Assembly (NCBI GenBank): GCA_902780135.1
Contig: CACZEK010000011.1
Location: 1 to 64,000, forward strand
Direction: 5' to 3'
Length of the DNA stretch: 64,000 nt
Source of the DNA: an uncultured bacterium
Lineage (GTDB): Bacteria; Verrucomicrobiota; Lentisphaeria; Victivallales; UBA1829
Shown here piece after piece: positions 11,130-19,864 of this stretch. The notes beneath the pieces are model-generated. The model did no database searches. It worked only from the letters and a program-made list of their open reading frames with translations, and was not told the origin of the DNA. The translations under genes were made by a program, and so were the position numbers. Position 1 is the first letter of the stretch. The number at the start of each line of letters is the position of its first letter.

Positions 11130-12503
11130 ATGAACAGAGCTTTCCTCACATTTTGTATTCTTGCCGCACAGTCCGTCCTTCTCGCAATGCCGCTTGCGGC
11201 CGCATCCCTGCAGGACAGGTTCGACATAATCGCCAAACGGGATTCATTCGGAGAGGCGGAAGTCGACGCCCTTCGCGCCATCATCGCCGAGGAAAAGGAA
11301 TCCGGGGAAAAGGTCGACTGCACCTTCTGCCCCGATGCGTTCACCTGGTATCTGGCGGAAAAAGACCTGTTCCAGGAAGCGGTCTGGCTCTTCGAACACA
11401 ACGCCGACTACGGCATCAAGAGCAAAAACGACGGGATGACGCTCCTTCACGCCGTCTGCCGGGACGGACACCAGGATTTCGTGGCAATCCTGATCCAGCG
11501 TGGCGCGGAGGTCAACCTCCCCGACAAAGAAGGCCGTACCGCCATCCATTACGCCGTCATGAGCGGAAATTCGAAACTCGTGGAGTATCTGCTCGATCTC
11601 GGAAGCAACCCGAACTTGCTCACGAAAAAGAAGGAAACGCCGCTCCACTTCGCAGCCAAGTACTCCGGGCTGGAGACCGTTCAGTTCCTGATCGAACACG
11701 GCGCCAGGATCAAGGCGATCAACTGGGCGCTGGTGAATGACCTGATAGAACAGAGCCTCCGGCAGCACAGCCTGGACGACGAAAGCTCCATCTCCGCACT
11801 GAAGAACGCGCTGGGGCTGAAAACGCCGGAAGCGCTTCAGGCTGTGGATGAAGACGAGGACGACGAGGACGAAGACGAGGATTCCGGCGGAGAGCGTTAT
11901 GCCGACACCATCGAAGAATTGCCCTCGGGTCCGAACGGCTCGGAACACCGGCAGCTCATTACGCACATCGACCAGATCCCGGTTGATCTTCTCCCCCTCG
12001 ACAAGAAGGATGCGGCAAACACGGACGGCATGACCGCGCTGCATTTTGCCGCCCAAAACGGCAATACCGAAGTCGTCAAATACCTGATCGAAAACGGCGC
12101 GGACATCGAGGCGCAGGATACCATCCTCAGCAGGTCCCCGATGCATCTCGCCGCCGAAAACGGCAATCTCGACTGCGTAAAATACCTCGCGGAACAGGGC
12201 GCGGACCTGCTGGACAAGGACAGCTACGGCGCGACAGCCCTGCATTACGCCGCGAAAAACAACAGGCTCGACATCATCAAATACCTCGTCAGCAAAAAAA
12301 TGGACTACACCGCAAAGGATGTCCGCGGCTGGACTGCGATGCACTACGCCGCCTGCGGCGGCAGCATCGAGATCGTCAGGTATCTCCTGGCGAAAGGGCT
12401 TAACATCAACGAGCGGACCCAAACGGGACGCACCCCGCTTTTCTTCGTTACCAAGGAACACCGCGATCTCCGCGTTTTCATGGTCTCCCAGGGCGCGAAA
12501 TAA
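11130..12503 (+). CDS. Exported ankyrin-repeat protein
   Basis: A 457-residue protein with a signal peptide (MNRAFLTFCILAAQSVLLAMPLAAA), so probably periplasmic; ankyrin repeats bind protein partners. Two blocks of repeats are visible. The first has about three (DGMTLLHAVCRDGHQDFVAILIQRGA; EGRTAIHYAVMSGNSKLVEYLLDLGS; KETPLHFAAKYSGLETVQFLIEHGA). The second has about five (GMTALHFAAQNGNTEV onward). They are split by about 90 residues with a strongly acidic run (DEDEDDEDEDED). The ATG at 11130 is chosen over 11106 because it opens the signal peptide and has CGGAG upstream. Transcribed alone from the promoter at 11064. Partner unknown. Confidence 0.85.
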   Translation: MNRAFLTFCILAAQSVLLAMPLAAASLQDRFDIIAKRDSFGEAEVDALRAIIAEEKESGEKVDCTFCPDAFTWYLAEKDLFQEAVWLFEHNADYGIKSKNDGMTLLHAVCRDGHQDFVAILIQRGAEVNLPDKEGRTAIHYAVMSGNSKLVEYLLDLGSNPNLLTKKKETPLHFAAKYSGLETVQFLIEHGARIKAINWALVNDLIEQSLRQHSLDDESSISALKNALGLKTPEALQAVDEDEDDEDEDEDSGGERYADTIEELPSGPNGSEHRQLITHIDQIPVDLLPLDKKDAANTDGMTALHFAAQNGNTEVVKYLIENGADIEAQDTILSRSPMHLAAENGNLDCVKYLAEQGADLLDKDSYGATALHYAAKNNRLDIIKYLVSKKMDYTAKDVRGWTAMHYAACGGSIEIVRYLLAKGLNINERTQTGRTPLFFVTKEHRDLRVFMVSQGAK

Positions 12504-12508
12504 ACGCC

Positions 12509-12536
12509 TGCGTCGCAAAGACGCATCCGCTTTTTT
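12509..12536 (+). terminator. Probable terminator of the ankyrin gene
   Basis: TGCGTC-GCAAA-GACGCA hairpin, four bases, then CTTTTTT; six bases after the stop. The short stem makes it moderate. Confidence 0.5.
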
Positions 12537-12691
12537 CACCCCGATCCCGCACCCGTTTTCATGCCCGGCGCCGGAGTTGTCCGGCAAGATGCGGTCCGGC
12601 GCATCCCCCCTGCCCCGCACAGCATATTTCCATTCCGTGCGCCGCATCGTCCGCGCATGCGTTTTTTTTAGAATAAAAACGGGAACGGGAC

Positions 12692-12720
12692 TTGCGAAAA
12701 AAGCCAATCCGTGATACAGT
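12692..12720 (+). promoter_or_regulatory. Promoter before rdgC
   Basis: TTGCGA (12692-12697), 17-base spacer, TACAGT (12715-12720), 76 bases before the start at 12796. Confidence 0.5.
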
Positions 12721-12795
12721 AAAAGGATTGTTTTTCCACCCATTCCGGCGGCGCATTCCCCGTGTGCCGCCGGGCCAGACTGAAAGGATCATGCC

Positions 12796-13932
12796 ATGTC
12801 TTTTGAAACCGGGAGCATCTCCCTTATGATTTGCCCGCTCCGCAATCCCATGCCGGAGAATTACCTGGAACTCTTCGCGAAGCATTCCGCCGGAAAGCTC
12901 GACGACGTGAAGGACGAGCCCGTGCTCGGCTGGGTCAGCGGACGCCATCTGCTCGAAAGCAGGATCGACGACACCACGTCCATGTGCGGCGGATTCCCCT
13001 ACCTGAATCTCCGCAAGACCGAACGCAAGGTGCCGAGCCAGCTGCTCAACGCCGTGTGCCGCCGCGACGAGCTCGCCTACATGCAGGCGAACGACTGCCT
13101 CTTCGTGCCCCGCAAGGAAAAGCGGGCGATCAAGGAGGAGGCGATCCAGGCGCTGATGCCGAAGATGGTCCCCACGATCTCCGCCACGCCGTTTGTGGTC
13201 GACACCGCCGCAAACGTGCTGTATTTCGGCGCGGCGTCGCTCGCGAAATTCGACGTCTTCGTGCAGGAGTTCACCCGCGCGCTCGGCATGGACGCCGAAC
13301 CCGTGCCGATCTCCGTCGACGAGCTTATGGCGACGCTCCTGAAGAAAAATGAAACCGACCTGCCCCCGCTCACGCTCACGAACCAGGCGGCCGGCATGGA
13401 CGAACCCCAGCCCGGGCGCGATTTCCTGACCTGGCTCTGGTACGAGGCGGAAGTGAACGGCGGACGCTGCTCCGTCGGCGAACTCGGCGATTTCGTGCTG
13501 GCGATCGAAGGTCCCCTCACGCTCGCCTATTCCCCCGGCAAGACCAAGGACCCCGACCTCGCAGGTTCCGGCGAAAGCGTCGTCAAGCGCGGCAACCCGA
13601 TGGCGTCCGGCGAGGCGAAGGCTGCCCTTTCCAGCGGCAAAAAGCTCCGCAAGGCGCGCGTCTCGTTCGCCCGCGAGGGCGGCGACGCCGAGGTCGACAA
13701 GTGGACCTTCACCTTCGACGCCGACGCCTTCACGTTCGGCTCCGTCAAGCTCCCGACCGGCGAGGAGATGGAACGCGAATCCGCGTTCGAGGAACGCGTC
13801 TCCAACCTGAACATCCTCCACACCGTCTTCTGCGCCTACTTCAAAAAATTCGCCGCCGCCGTCATGAACGGCAGGAACATCGCCACAGAGAAGGCGATGC
13901 GCCAGTGGGTCGCCGACCGCGAATCCCTCTGA
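12796..13932 (+). CDS. rdgC: RdgC-like recombination-associated protein
   Basis: A 378-residue protein that looks like RdgC, a ring-shaped dsDNA-binding protein that modulates RecA-dependent recombination. Supporting stretches: LGWVSGRHLLE near residue 44; the basic KEKRAIKEEAIQALMPKM; TPFVVDTAANVLYFGAASLAKFD, matching the region where RdgC proteins have a W/F-x-x-D-T-x-N-G strand; and GRDFLTWLWYEAE, a signature of the longer RdgC-like proteins outside gammaproteobacteria. E. coli RdgC is about 300 residues; the extra length is in the C-terminal half. First of a run of plus-strand genes, 19 bases before the kinase gene. Confidence 0.72.
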   Translation: MSFETGSISLMICPLRNPMPENYLELFAKHSAGKLDDVKDEPVLGWVSGRHLLESRIDDTTSMCGGFPYLNLRKTERKVPSQLLNAVCRRDELAYMQANDCLFVPRKEKRAIKEEAIQALMPKMVPTISATPFVVDTAANVLYFGAASLAKFDVFVQEFTRALGMDAEPVPISVDELMATLLKKNETDLPPLTLTNQAAGMDEPQPGRDFLTWLWYEAEVNGGRCSVGELGDFVLAIEGPLTLAYSPGKTKDPDLAGSGESVVKRGNPMASGEAKAALSSGKKLRKARVSFAREGGDAEVDKWTFTFDADAFTFGSVKLPTGEEMERESAFEERVSNLNILHTVFCAYFKKFAAAVMNGRNIATEKAMRQWVADRESL

Positions 13933-13951
13933 GCTCGCAAACGGTGTTCCG

Positions 13952-14977
13952 ATGGACCTTCCGCGAGGCAGCAGCACAGCCGGTGCGGCATCATTCGACC
14001 GCATCACGCCGGAGTTTTTTCTGCCCGCGCTGGAGGACGCCCTCGCGTGCCGCCTGACCGGGCTCGCCTCCGCACTGCCCAGCTACATCAACCGCGTCTA
14101 CGAGATCGAGGCCGCCACCGGCGAACGCCTCGTGGTCAAGTTCTACCGCCCCGGACGCTGGACGCGCGAGGCGATCCTGGAGGAACACGAGTTCCTGTGG
14201 GACTGCGACGGCGAGGAGATCCCCGTCGTGCCGCCCTACGAGCTCGAAACGAACTCCACGCTCGGCGAGCTCGACGGCGTTTTCTTCGCCATTTTCCCGC
14301 GCATGCGCGGCCGCGAGATCGAGCTGGAACAGGACGAGACGCTCGAACGCGTCGGCTCCCTGCTCGGTCGCATCCACGCCTGCGGCGAACGCCGCGACGC
14401 CCCCCACCGCCTCCGCATGACGCCCGCCTCCTTCGCCGAAGCCGCCATGCGCCGCATCTTCGAAAGCGGCGCGGTGGACCCGTCGTGCGAACAGGAGCTG
14501 ATCGGCCTCTGCGACGCCATCCTCGACCTCGCGGAGGCGGTCTACCCGCCCGACGACGCCATGATCCGCATTCACGGCGACTTCCACCGCGCGAACGTGC
14601 TCGACCGCCCCGGGACCGGGCTCATGGCGATCGACTTCGACGACATGGTCACGGGGCCGCCCGTGCAGGACCTCTGGCTGCTGCTCCCCGGCACGCTCTC
14701 CGAGTCCAAACGCGAGCTCGGCCTGATCCTCGCCGCCTACGAGGTCTTCCGTCCCTTCGACCGCGCCTCGCTCCGCCTCGTCGAACCTCTCCGCGCCATG
14801 CGCATGATGCACTTCCTCTCCTGGTGCGCCGTGCAGTCCGGCGACGCCGGATTCCGCAGGCAGTACCCCGACTGGGGCACGCGCGAATTCTGGCGACGCG
14901 AAACCGCCGACTTCCGTATTCAGCTCGAAAACATCCGGCGCGCGCTGGATGGAAAGGACTACTCATGGAACAGCTGA
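13952..14977 (+). CDS. SrkA/YihE-like stress-response Ser/Thr kinase
   Basis: A 341-residue kinase of the aminoglycoside-phosphotransferase fold, closest to SrkA (YihE), which phosphorylates proteins under envelope stress. Motifs: Lys in ERLVVKFYRPGRW (N-lobe), EEHEFLWDCDGEEIPVVPP, the substrate-region FPRMRGREIE, the catalytic loop RIHGDFHRANVL and the Mg-binding IDFDDMVTGP. These match SrkA (HGDCHxGNxL and DFDD) better than antibiotic kinases. The start codon has a weak ribosome site. The gene overlaps the following DUF302 gene by 13 bases, suggesting coupled translation. Confidence 0.83.
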   Translation: MDLPRGSSTAGAASFDRITPEFFLPALEDALACRLTGLASALPSYINRVYEIEAATGERLVVKFYRPGRWTREAILEEHEFLWDCDGEEIPVVPPYELETNSTLGELDGVFFAIFPRMRGREIELEQDETLERVGSLLGRIHACGERRDAPHRLRMTPASFAEAAMRRIFESGAVDPSCEQELIGLCDAILDLAEAVYPPDDAMIRIHGDFHRANVLDRPGTGLMAIDFDDMVTGPPVQDLWLLLPGTLSESKRELGLILAAYEVFRPFDRASLRLVEPLRAMRMMHFLSWCAVQSGDAGFRRQYPDWGTREFWRRETADFRIQLENIRRALDGKDYSWNS

Positions 14978-15537
14978 CCGAAACCGTATCCCTGCACAAA
15001 CACGCCCGCCGCGGAAAGAATCCCGTCCTCGCGGCGTTCCTCCTCGGCGCGGTCGCCGGGGCCGCCGCCATGTTCTGCGCCGGATTCCTCTACCTCCGCC
15101 ACAACCTCATCGTCTCGTACGAATTCCCCGGCATCACCGCCGACGATTTCGACGACGCGTTCGAAAACGCCATGCCGGCGGATTCCGGCTGGAAGTCCTC
15201 GCGCGAGGCGTGCTCCCTGCCCCTGCCCTCCGACGGACGCGCCCTCTACAACTGGAAGCTCTGCAACCGCACCTACGCGCGCGGCCTCATGGACGACCCG
15301 GACCGCGGCCTCGTCCTGCCCGCGCTCATCCCGTGCACGGTCAGCGTCACGGACGACCCGCGCACGGGCAGCGCCGTCGTGTCGAGGCTGAACACCTCGC
15401 TCCTCGGCGTGGTCTACGGCGGGAACGCGCGCCGCGTCCTGCGCTCCGGCATCGCACCGGAACAGGACGCGCTGATCTCGCTCCTCGCCGACGGCATCCG
15501 CAAAGAAAAAGCTCAACGAAAGGAAACCGAACCATGA
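14965..15537 (+). CDS. Membrane-anchored DUF302-like protein
   Basis: A 190-residue protein with one membrane segment (NPVLAAFLLGAVAGAAAMFCAGFLYL, about residues 19-44) and an external domain resembling DUF302: DSGWKSSREACSLPLP, the central YNWKLCNRTYARGLMDD, then VLPALIPCTVSVTDDPRTG with the typical P-C near the end of the fold. Function of the family is unknown. The ATG at 14965 follows GGAAAGGA and lies inside the kinase gene. Its stop overlaps the next ATG (ATGA), so it belongs to the kinase-DUF302-thioesterase operon. The DUF302 assignment is moderate. Confidence 0.65.
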   Translation: MEQLTETVSLHKHARRGKNPVLAAFLLGAVAGAAAMFCAGFLYLRHNLIVSYEFPGITADDFDDAFENAMPADSGWKSSREACSLPLPSDGRALYNWKLCNRTYARGLMDDPDRGLVLPALIPCTVSVTDDPRTGSAVVSRLNTSLLGVVYGGNARRVLRSGIAPEQDALISLLADGIRKEKAQRKETEP

Positions 15538-16364
15538 GCACCGCACCCGGTCCTCTCAATACGCCCGAAAACGCCGCCGACGTCATCCACAACGGCAATC
15601 CGTATTTCGACGGCAAGCCCGCCAGCATCACCCGCGAATACCCCACCCAGCTCCACGCCATCGGCCCCGACGGCAGGCTCCGCCTCGGCGCGGCGTTCGA
15701 CCTGATGCAGGACATCGCGGGCGCGCACGCCGAGATCCTCGGCGTCGGCATCCACGACCTGCGCCGCCTCGGCATCACCTGGGTCCTCTCCCGCCTCATG
15801 ATCAAGTTCGACGGCCTGCCCCCGCGCGCCGACTCCATCCGACTGAAGACCTGGCCCAGCGGCGTCCACCGTCTCTTCGCCATGCGCCAGTTCGAGCTGA
15901 CCGACCCCGCCACCGGGCAGCGCGTCGCCACCGCCAGCAGCTACTGGCTCATGCTCAAGCTCACCAACCTCCGACCCGTCTCTCCCGACGACGTCACAGG
16001 CACGTTCCCCGCGAACCCCGACAAGCCGATCTTCTTCGAGGACTGGGGCAAGCTCGACCCCGCGCCCGGCTCCGCCCCCGTCCGCACCGACATCGGACAG
16101 TCGAAGATCGACTACAACAACCACGTGAACAACGCGCATTATCCGATGTTCGCGCAGGACTGGCTCGCCGCGAAGCTCGGGTACCCCGTCCGCGTGAACA
16201 CCATCCGCGTCAACTTCAATTTCGCGCTCCGCCTCTTCGAATCCGTCGTCTGCTCGGGCGACATCGACGGCGACGCGTTCCGCGTGACCGGGCACACGCC
16301 CGAGGGCAAAAACGTCTTCGTCTGCGACGGCACGTTCGCCCCCATGGAGATCGCCGAAAAGTAA
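15534..16364 (+). CDS. Acyl-ACP thioesterase (FatA/B-like double hotdog)
   Basis: A 276-residue acyl-[acyl carrier protein] thioesterase, which ends fatty-acid elongation by freeing the acid from ACP. Two hotdog halves are visible: LGAAFDLMQDIAGAHAEILGVG, GITWVLSRLMIKFDGLP and DSIRLKTWPSGVHRLFAMRQFEL; then the second half with IDYNNHVNNAHYPMFAQDWL, the Asn-x-His-x-Asn catalytic region of FatA-type enzymes. ATASSYWLMLKL is also typical. It starts with an ATGA overlap on the DUF302 gene. The ACP and Fab enzymes are encoded at 37-41 kb. The Cys of plant enzymes is not obvious, which is common in bacterial members. Confidence 0.85.
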   Translation: MSTAPGPLNTPENAADVIHNGNPYFDGKPASITREYPTQLHAIGPDGRLRLGAAFDLMQDIAGAHAEILGVGIHDLRRLGITWVLSRLMIKFDGLPPRADSIRLKTWPSGVHRLFAMRQFELTDPATGQRVATASSYWLMLKLTNLRPVSPDDVTGTFPANPDKPIFFEDWGKLDPAPGSAPVRTDIGQSKIDYNNHVNNAHYPMFAQDWLAAKLGYPVRVNTIRVNFNFALRLFESVVCSGDIDGDAFRVTGHTPEGKNVFVCDGTFAPMEIAEK

Positions 16365-16421
16365 CCTCATTCCCAGCCAAAAAAAACATTTTCACACCTC
16401 ATATCCGACAGGAGACACAGC

Positions 16422-17594
16422 ATGAATCCCGAACTCGACCGGCTTTCCGCCCTGCTCAATGAATCCGTCGACCGCGGCGAATACGCGGGCGCGTCCGTCA
16501 TGGTCATCCACAAGGGCGAGGAGATCTACTACACGGAATGCGGCTACGCCGACGTCGAATCCGGCCGCAAAATCTCCCGCGACACCATCTTCCGCATCTA
16601 TTCGCAGTCGAAGCCGATCACCGGGACCGCCGCCGTCATGAACATCGACCGCGGCATCCTGTCGCCCCGCGCCATGGTCGCGCGCTTCCTGCCGGGATTC
16701 GCGAACCAGCGCTACGACACCGAGTTCGGACAGGGGCTCGCCATCGTCAGCGACCGCCCGATGTACGTCTCCGACCTGCTGAACATGACCTCCGGCCTGC
16801 TCTATCCCGACTGCTCGCCCGACGCCGCCATGGTCGTGCGCGAGATGGAGGACCTCCGCAAGCAGGGCGTCCAGCTCTCCACGGTCGAGTTCGCGAACAG
16901 GCTCGGCGGCTGCCGCCTCGCGTTCAAGCCCGGCGACCGCTGGGCGTACGGCTACTCCGCCGACGTGATGGGCGCGGTCATCGAATGCGCCGCCGGGAAA
17001 CGCTTCGGGCAGTATCTGCAGGACGAGATCTTCGGCCCGCTCGGCATGAAGGACACCGGATTCATCGTGCCCGCCGAAAAGCGCGGCCGCCTCGCCACCG
17101 CCTACGACCACCGCGACGGCACCTGCAAGCGCTTCGACTACGCCGACTGGCACCTCGGGCTGAACGCCTACCGCGAGGACACCGCGTTCGAGTCCGGCGG
17201 CGCGGGCCTCGTCTCCACCATCGGCGACTACGCCGAGTTCGTGAAGATGCTCATGAACCGCGGCAGATACAACGGACACAAATTCCTCTCCGCCGCCGGA
17301 TTCGACTACCTCATCTCCCCCCAGCTCACTCCGCACCAGGCGCGCACGTTCACATGGCAGGACCTCCCCGCCCAGAACTACGGCAATTTCCTCTTCATGA
17401 AGACCTTCGGTGGGTGCTCCTCCACCACCGACGCCGTCGGCTCGTTCGGCTGGGGCGGCTGGCTGGAGACAAACTTCACGCTCGACCTCAAAAACGAGCT
17501 CGCCGTCCTCTTCATGGCGCAGAACCAGTCCCCCCAGGACAATTCCCACCTCTTCCACCGCCTCCGCAACGCCGCCTACTACGCCCTGACCTGA
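16422..17594 (+). CDS. Class C beta-lactamase-fold serine hydrolase
   Basis: A 390-residue penicillin-binding-protein/beta-lactamase class C-fold hydrolase, probably an esterase or D-aminopeptidase-type enzyme. The catalytic SxxK is SQSK at residues 61-64 (FRIYSQSKPITG); the second motif Tyr is in WAYGYSADVMG. LLNMTSGL and GGAGLVSTIGDYAEFVKML are typical of the family. The third motif is weak (FGWGGWLETNF replaces the usual HTG). There is no signal peptide, so it is cytoplasmic, which argues against antibiotic resistance. An AGGAGACACAGC ribosome site precedes the ATG. A two-hairpin repeat begins at the base after its stop. Confidence 0.83.
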   Translation: MNPELDRLSALLNESVDRGEYAGASVMVIHKGEEIYYTECGYADVESGRKISRDTIFRIYSQSKPITGTAAVMNIDRGILSPRAMVARFLPGFANQRYDTEFGQGLAIVSDRPMYVSDLLNMTSGLLYPDCSPDAAMVVREMEDLRKQGVQLSTVEFANRLGGCRLAFKPGDRWAYGYSADVMGAVIECAAGKRFGQYLQDEIFGPLGMKDTGFIVPAEKRGRLATAYDHRDGTCKRFDYADWHLGLNAYREDTAFESGGAGLVSTIGDYAEFVKMLMNRGRYNGHKFLSAAGFDYLISPQLTPHQARTFTWQDLPAQNYGNFLFMKTFGGCSSTTDAVGSFGWGGWLETNFTLDLKNELAVLFMAQNQSPQDNSHLFHRLRNAAYYALT

Positions 17595-17633
17595 GGAGGA
17601 CAAGTCCTCCACTGCGGATGTGCGCTCGCGCAC
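17595..17633 (+). repeat. Two-hairpin element directly after a stop codon
   Basis: Palindrome GGAGGACAAGTCCTCC (17595-17610), ACTGCGGAT linker, short hairpin GTGCG-CTCG-CGCAC (17620-17633). The first base follows the TGA of the serine hydrolase gene. Confidence 0.8.
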
Positions 17634-17685
17634 ATAATAGGTCTTATAGGTCTTATGGGACCTATAGGTCCTATTCTGTTATGCA
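17634..17685. repeat. ATAGGTC heptamer repeats forming an inverted repeat
   Basis: Several overlapping copies of a TATAGGTCYTA-like unit: two rightward, then GGGACCTATAGGTCCTA. The halves can pair into an imperfect hairpin. Confidence 0.6.
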
Positions 17686-17692
17686 AGGCGCG

Positions 17693-17773
17693 ACTCGCGG
17701 TCAACAAAGAAAGACTGCCGAGCTTATGCGAGGCCACTGAGCCGGCGTGATGTGCGCGAGCGGAGCCGCGCAC
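17693..17773. repeat. Decayed dispersed repeat plus an inverted hairpin-2 copy
   Basis: GCGGTCAACAAAGAAAGACTGC...CGAGCTTATGCGAGGC resembles the repeat at 25183-25290 (AGCGGTAAATAAAAAGTCTGC...). It ends with GTGCGCG-AGCGGAGC-CGCGCAC (17752-17773), nearly the reverse complement of the 46-bp array hairpin. Confidence 0.55.
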
Positions 17774-17828
17774 TACTCGACACACGCTGTGTGCGCCCCC
17801 AGCAACGCGTCCTGCCTGCAAGCCCTTG

Positions 17829-18893
17829 TTATTCTGCTGGCTCCGTCGGAACGAGCGCGAGGCGGAAGCCGGTGAAGATATCCCGTGAATCGGAGCCGGA
17901 GGGATCCCGGAACGCAATACGCGCAATGAGTTCATCGGTGTACCCCCAGCCGCCGCCATGGCAGACGCGCCTATCTCCCTGATTCCCACGCAGAAATTCC
18001 GGATCCCCGGCGTAATCTTTTTCATACCAGTCCCGGCACCATTCAGTTACATTTCCGGTCATATCGTACAAACCAAGCTCGTTCGGCTGCTTCGTCCCGA
18101 CCGGATGCGTCGTTTGCCCGGAATTGCCGTCATGCCATGCCACGGCGTCGAGGTCATCGCTTCCGCTGTACTTGAAGCCCTTGCCCTTCTTTCCGCCGCG
18201 CGCCGCGTACTCCCACTGCGCCTCGGTCGGCAGGTCGAACCGGTATCCGGCGGGCAGTTTCCCGGCATACATCCCGTTCAGGCGGGCGCAGAATATCTGA
18301 ATATCGTCCCACGACACGACCTCGACCGGGAGGTCGTCGCCCGTGAACCCGGACGGAGTACGGTTGCTCATCACGGCTTTCCACTGCGCCTGCGTGACCT
18401 CGGTCCGCCCGAGCCAGAAAACGTGTTTCAAGGTCACTTCATGCGGCATTTCATTGTCGAAAAGCTCCTTGTCGATCCCCTCGTCCGTTTCGCCCATCGT
18501 GAACGTCCCTGCCTCGACTTTCACCATCCGCAGTTCCGTTCCGCCGGGGAGCACGATCACGCCGGTCGAATCGAATTGCTTCATCGCGTCTTCCGCGAGC
18601 TTGACCGCCTCTGCCGGAATCGGCTCGAGCGGCATCGTCGCGAGTTCCTTCGCGCGATTCATCGCCTCGCGCTGGATATCCAGAATAGCCTTCGCCTCGA
18701 GCTGCAACGGCGTAAGGGGTTTCTCCCCGCCCTGTTCCTCCGCGATCCGCTCATCCCCGGCGGAATCCGTTTCCCGCCATTCCGCCATGACTTGATTCGC
18801 CCTGGCGGCCGCCAGAAAAACGGCGCAACATACGAGCGCCGCACCGAGCTCGGCGGCGATCAAAAACTTCCTGATCTCCGGTTTCCTGTTCAT
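17829..18893 (-). CDS. Exported SUMF1/FGE-fold protein without FGE cysteines
   Basis: A 354-residue envelope protein: an N-terminal membrane or signal segment (LIAAELGAALVCCAVFLAAA, residues 11-30), a helical region (to about 110), then a formylglycine-generating-enzyme/SUMF1 fold. Fold markers: VEAGTFTMGE, HEVTLKHVFWLGRTEVTQAQW, PVEVVSWDDIQIFCARLNG, LPTEAQWEYAARGG, HPVGTKQPNELGLYDMTGNVTEWCRDW, GGGWGY and FTGFRLAL. The paired active-site Cys of true FGE (in the GGSW-C-x4-C region) are not seen; the protein reads VCHGGGWGYTDELIARIAF there. A structural or ligand-binding role is more likely than sulfatase activation. It follows nadA by 53 bases. Confidence 0.8.
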   Translation of the reverse strand: MNRKPEIRKFLIAAELGAALVCCAVFLAAARANQVMAEWRETDSAGDERIAEEQGGEKPLTPLQLEAKAILDIQREAMNRAKELATMPLEPIPAEAVKLAEDAMKQFDSTGVIVLPGGTELRMVKVEAGTFTMGETDEGIDKELFDNEMPHEVTLKHVFWLGRTEVTQAQWKAVMSNRTPSGFTGDDLPVEVVSWDDIQIFCARLNGMYAGKLPAGYRFDLPTEAQWEYAARGGKKGKGFKYSGSDDLDAVAWHDGNSGQTTHPVGTKQPNELGLYDMTGNVTEWCRDWYEKDYAGDPEFLRGNQGDRRVCHGGGWGYTDELIARIAFRDPSGSDSRDIFTGFRLALVPTEPAE

Positions 18894-18946
18894 CTCGGCG
18901 GGTTCCTTTCTGTCGGGATTTCAGGCAGGGCGCGTTCTCCGGCCTG

Positions 18947-19864
18947 TTATTTCAGCGCGAGCATGCGTTCGATGGGCTTGCGGGCGGCGTCCATGATCTC
19001 GGGGTCGAGCGCGATCTCCTCGCATTTCCCCTGAAGCGCCGCGAGCACATTTTCGAGCGTGATCTTCTTCATGTCCGCGCAGACCACCTTCGGCAGCAGC
19101 GGATGGAACACCTTGTCCGGGTTCTCCCGCTGCATGCGGTGGATGATGCCGATCTCGGTGCCGATGATGAACTCCTTGAACAGCGATTCGGACACGTGCC
19201 GGAGCATGCCGCCCGTGCTGAGCGCGCAGTCCGCCGCCGCCACGACCATCGGACGGCATTCGGGGTGCACCAGCACCTCGGCCTCCGGGTGCGCCGCGCG
19301 CGCCTCGCGGATGCTCTCCAGCGTGATGTGGTCATGGATGGGGCAGCAGCCGTTCCACAGGGACATCGGGCGGCCGAGCTTGTCGGTCATGTTCGCGCCG
19401 AGGTTGCGGTCCGGCAGGAACATCACCTTGGCGTCCGCCGGGAGCGCGTTCAGCACGCGTTCCACGTTGCCGGACGTGCAGCACCAGTCGACCTGCGCCT
19501 TCACGGCGGCGGAACTGTTCACGTACGCCACGAGGATCTCGTCCGGGTGTTCCTTCCTGTAACGCCGCACCTCGTCGACCTGCGCCATGTCCGCCATGGG
19601 GCATCCGGCGGCGGAGTTCGGCAGGATCACGCGGGAGTCGGGCGACAGGATCTTCGCGGTCTCCGCCATGAAGCGGACGCCGCAGAAGACGATGAGGTCT
19701 GCTTTGTATTTCTGCGCCTTGATGCTGAGCTCCAGGGAGTCGCCGCAGAAATCGGCGATGTCCTGGATCGCGCCGTCCACGTAGTTGTGCGCGAGGATGG
19801 TCGCCCCGGTCTGTTCCTTCAGCGACAGGATCTCTTTCTGCAGCTCGGCGGGGTCGCGTTTCAT
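18947..19864 (-). CDS. nadA: Quinolinate synthase
   Basis: NadA condenses iminoaspartate with DHAP to quinolinate in de novo NAD synthesis, using an oxygen-sensitive [4Fe-4S] cluster. The 305-residue length fits the short NadA class. Motifs: LAHNYVDGAIQDIADFCGDSLELS, VFCGVRFMAETAKIL, LPNSAAGCPMADM, YVNSSAAVKAQVDWCCTSGN, FLPDRNLGAN, VLVHPECRPMV and CEEIALDPEIMDAARKPIERML. Cys in the WCCTS, HPEC and GKCEE stretches are the likely cluster ligands. It starts with an ATGA overlap on lpxD. NadB and NadC are not in the window. NAD supply links with the sirtuin and hydrogenase genes only loosely. Confidence 0.95.
   Translation of the reverse strand: MKRDPAELQKEILSLKEQTGATILAHNYVDGAIQDIADFCGDSLELSIKAQKYKADLIVFCGVRFMAETAKILSPDSRVILPNSAAGCPMADMAQVDEVRRYRKEHPDEILVAYVNSSAAVKAQVDWCCTSGNVERVLNALPADAKVMFLPDRNLGANMTDKLGRPMSLWNGCCPIHDHITLESIREARAAHPEAEVLVHPECRPMVVAAADCALSTGGMLRHVSESLFKEFIIGTEIGIIHRMQRENPDKVFHPLLPKVVCADMKKITLENVLAALQGKCEEIALDPEIMDAARKPIERMLALK

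Noticed and set aside
16422..17594. Antibiotic-resistance beta-lactamase
   Set aside because: No signal peptide, a weak third motif and a general serine-hydrolase pattern point to an esterase or peptidase-type enzyme.
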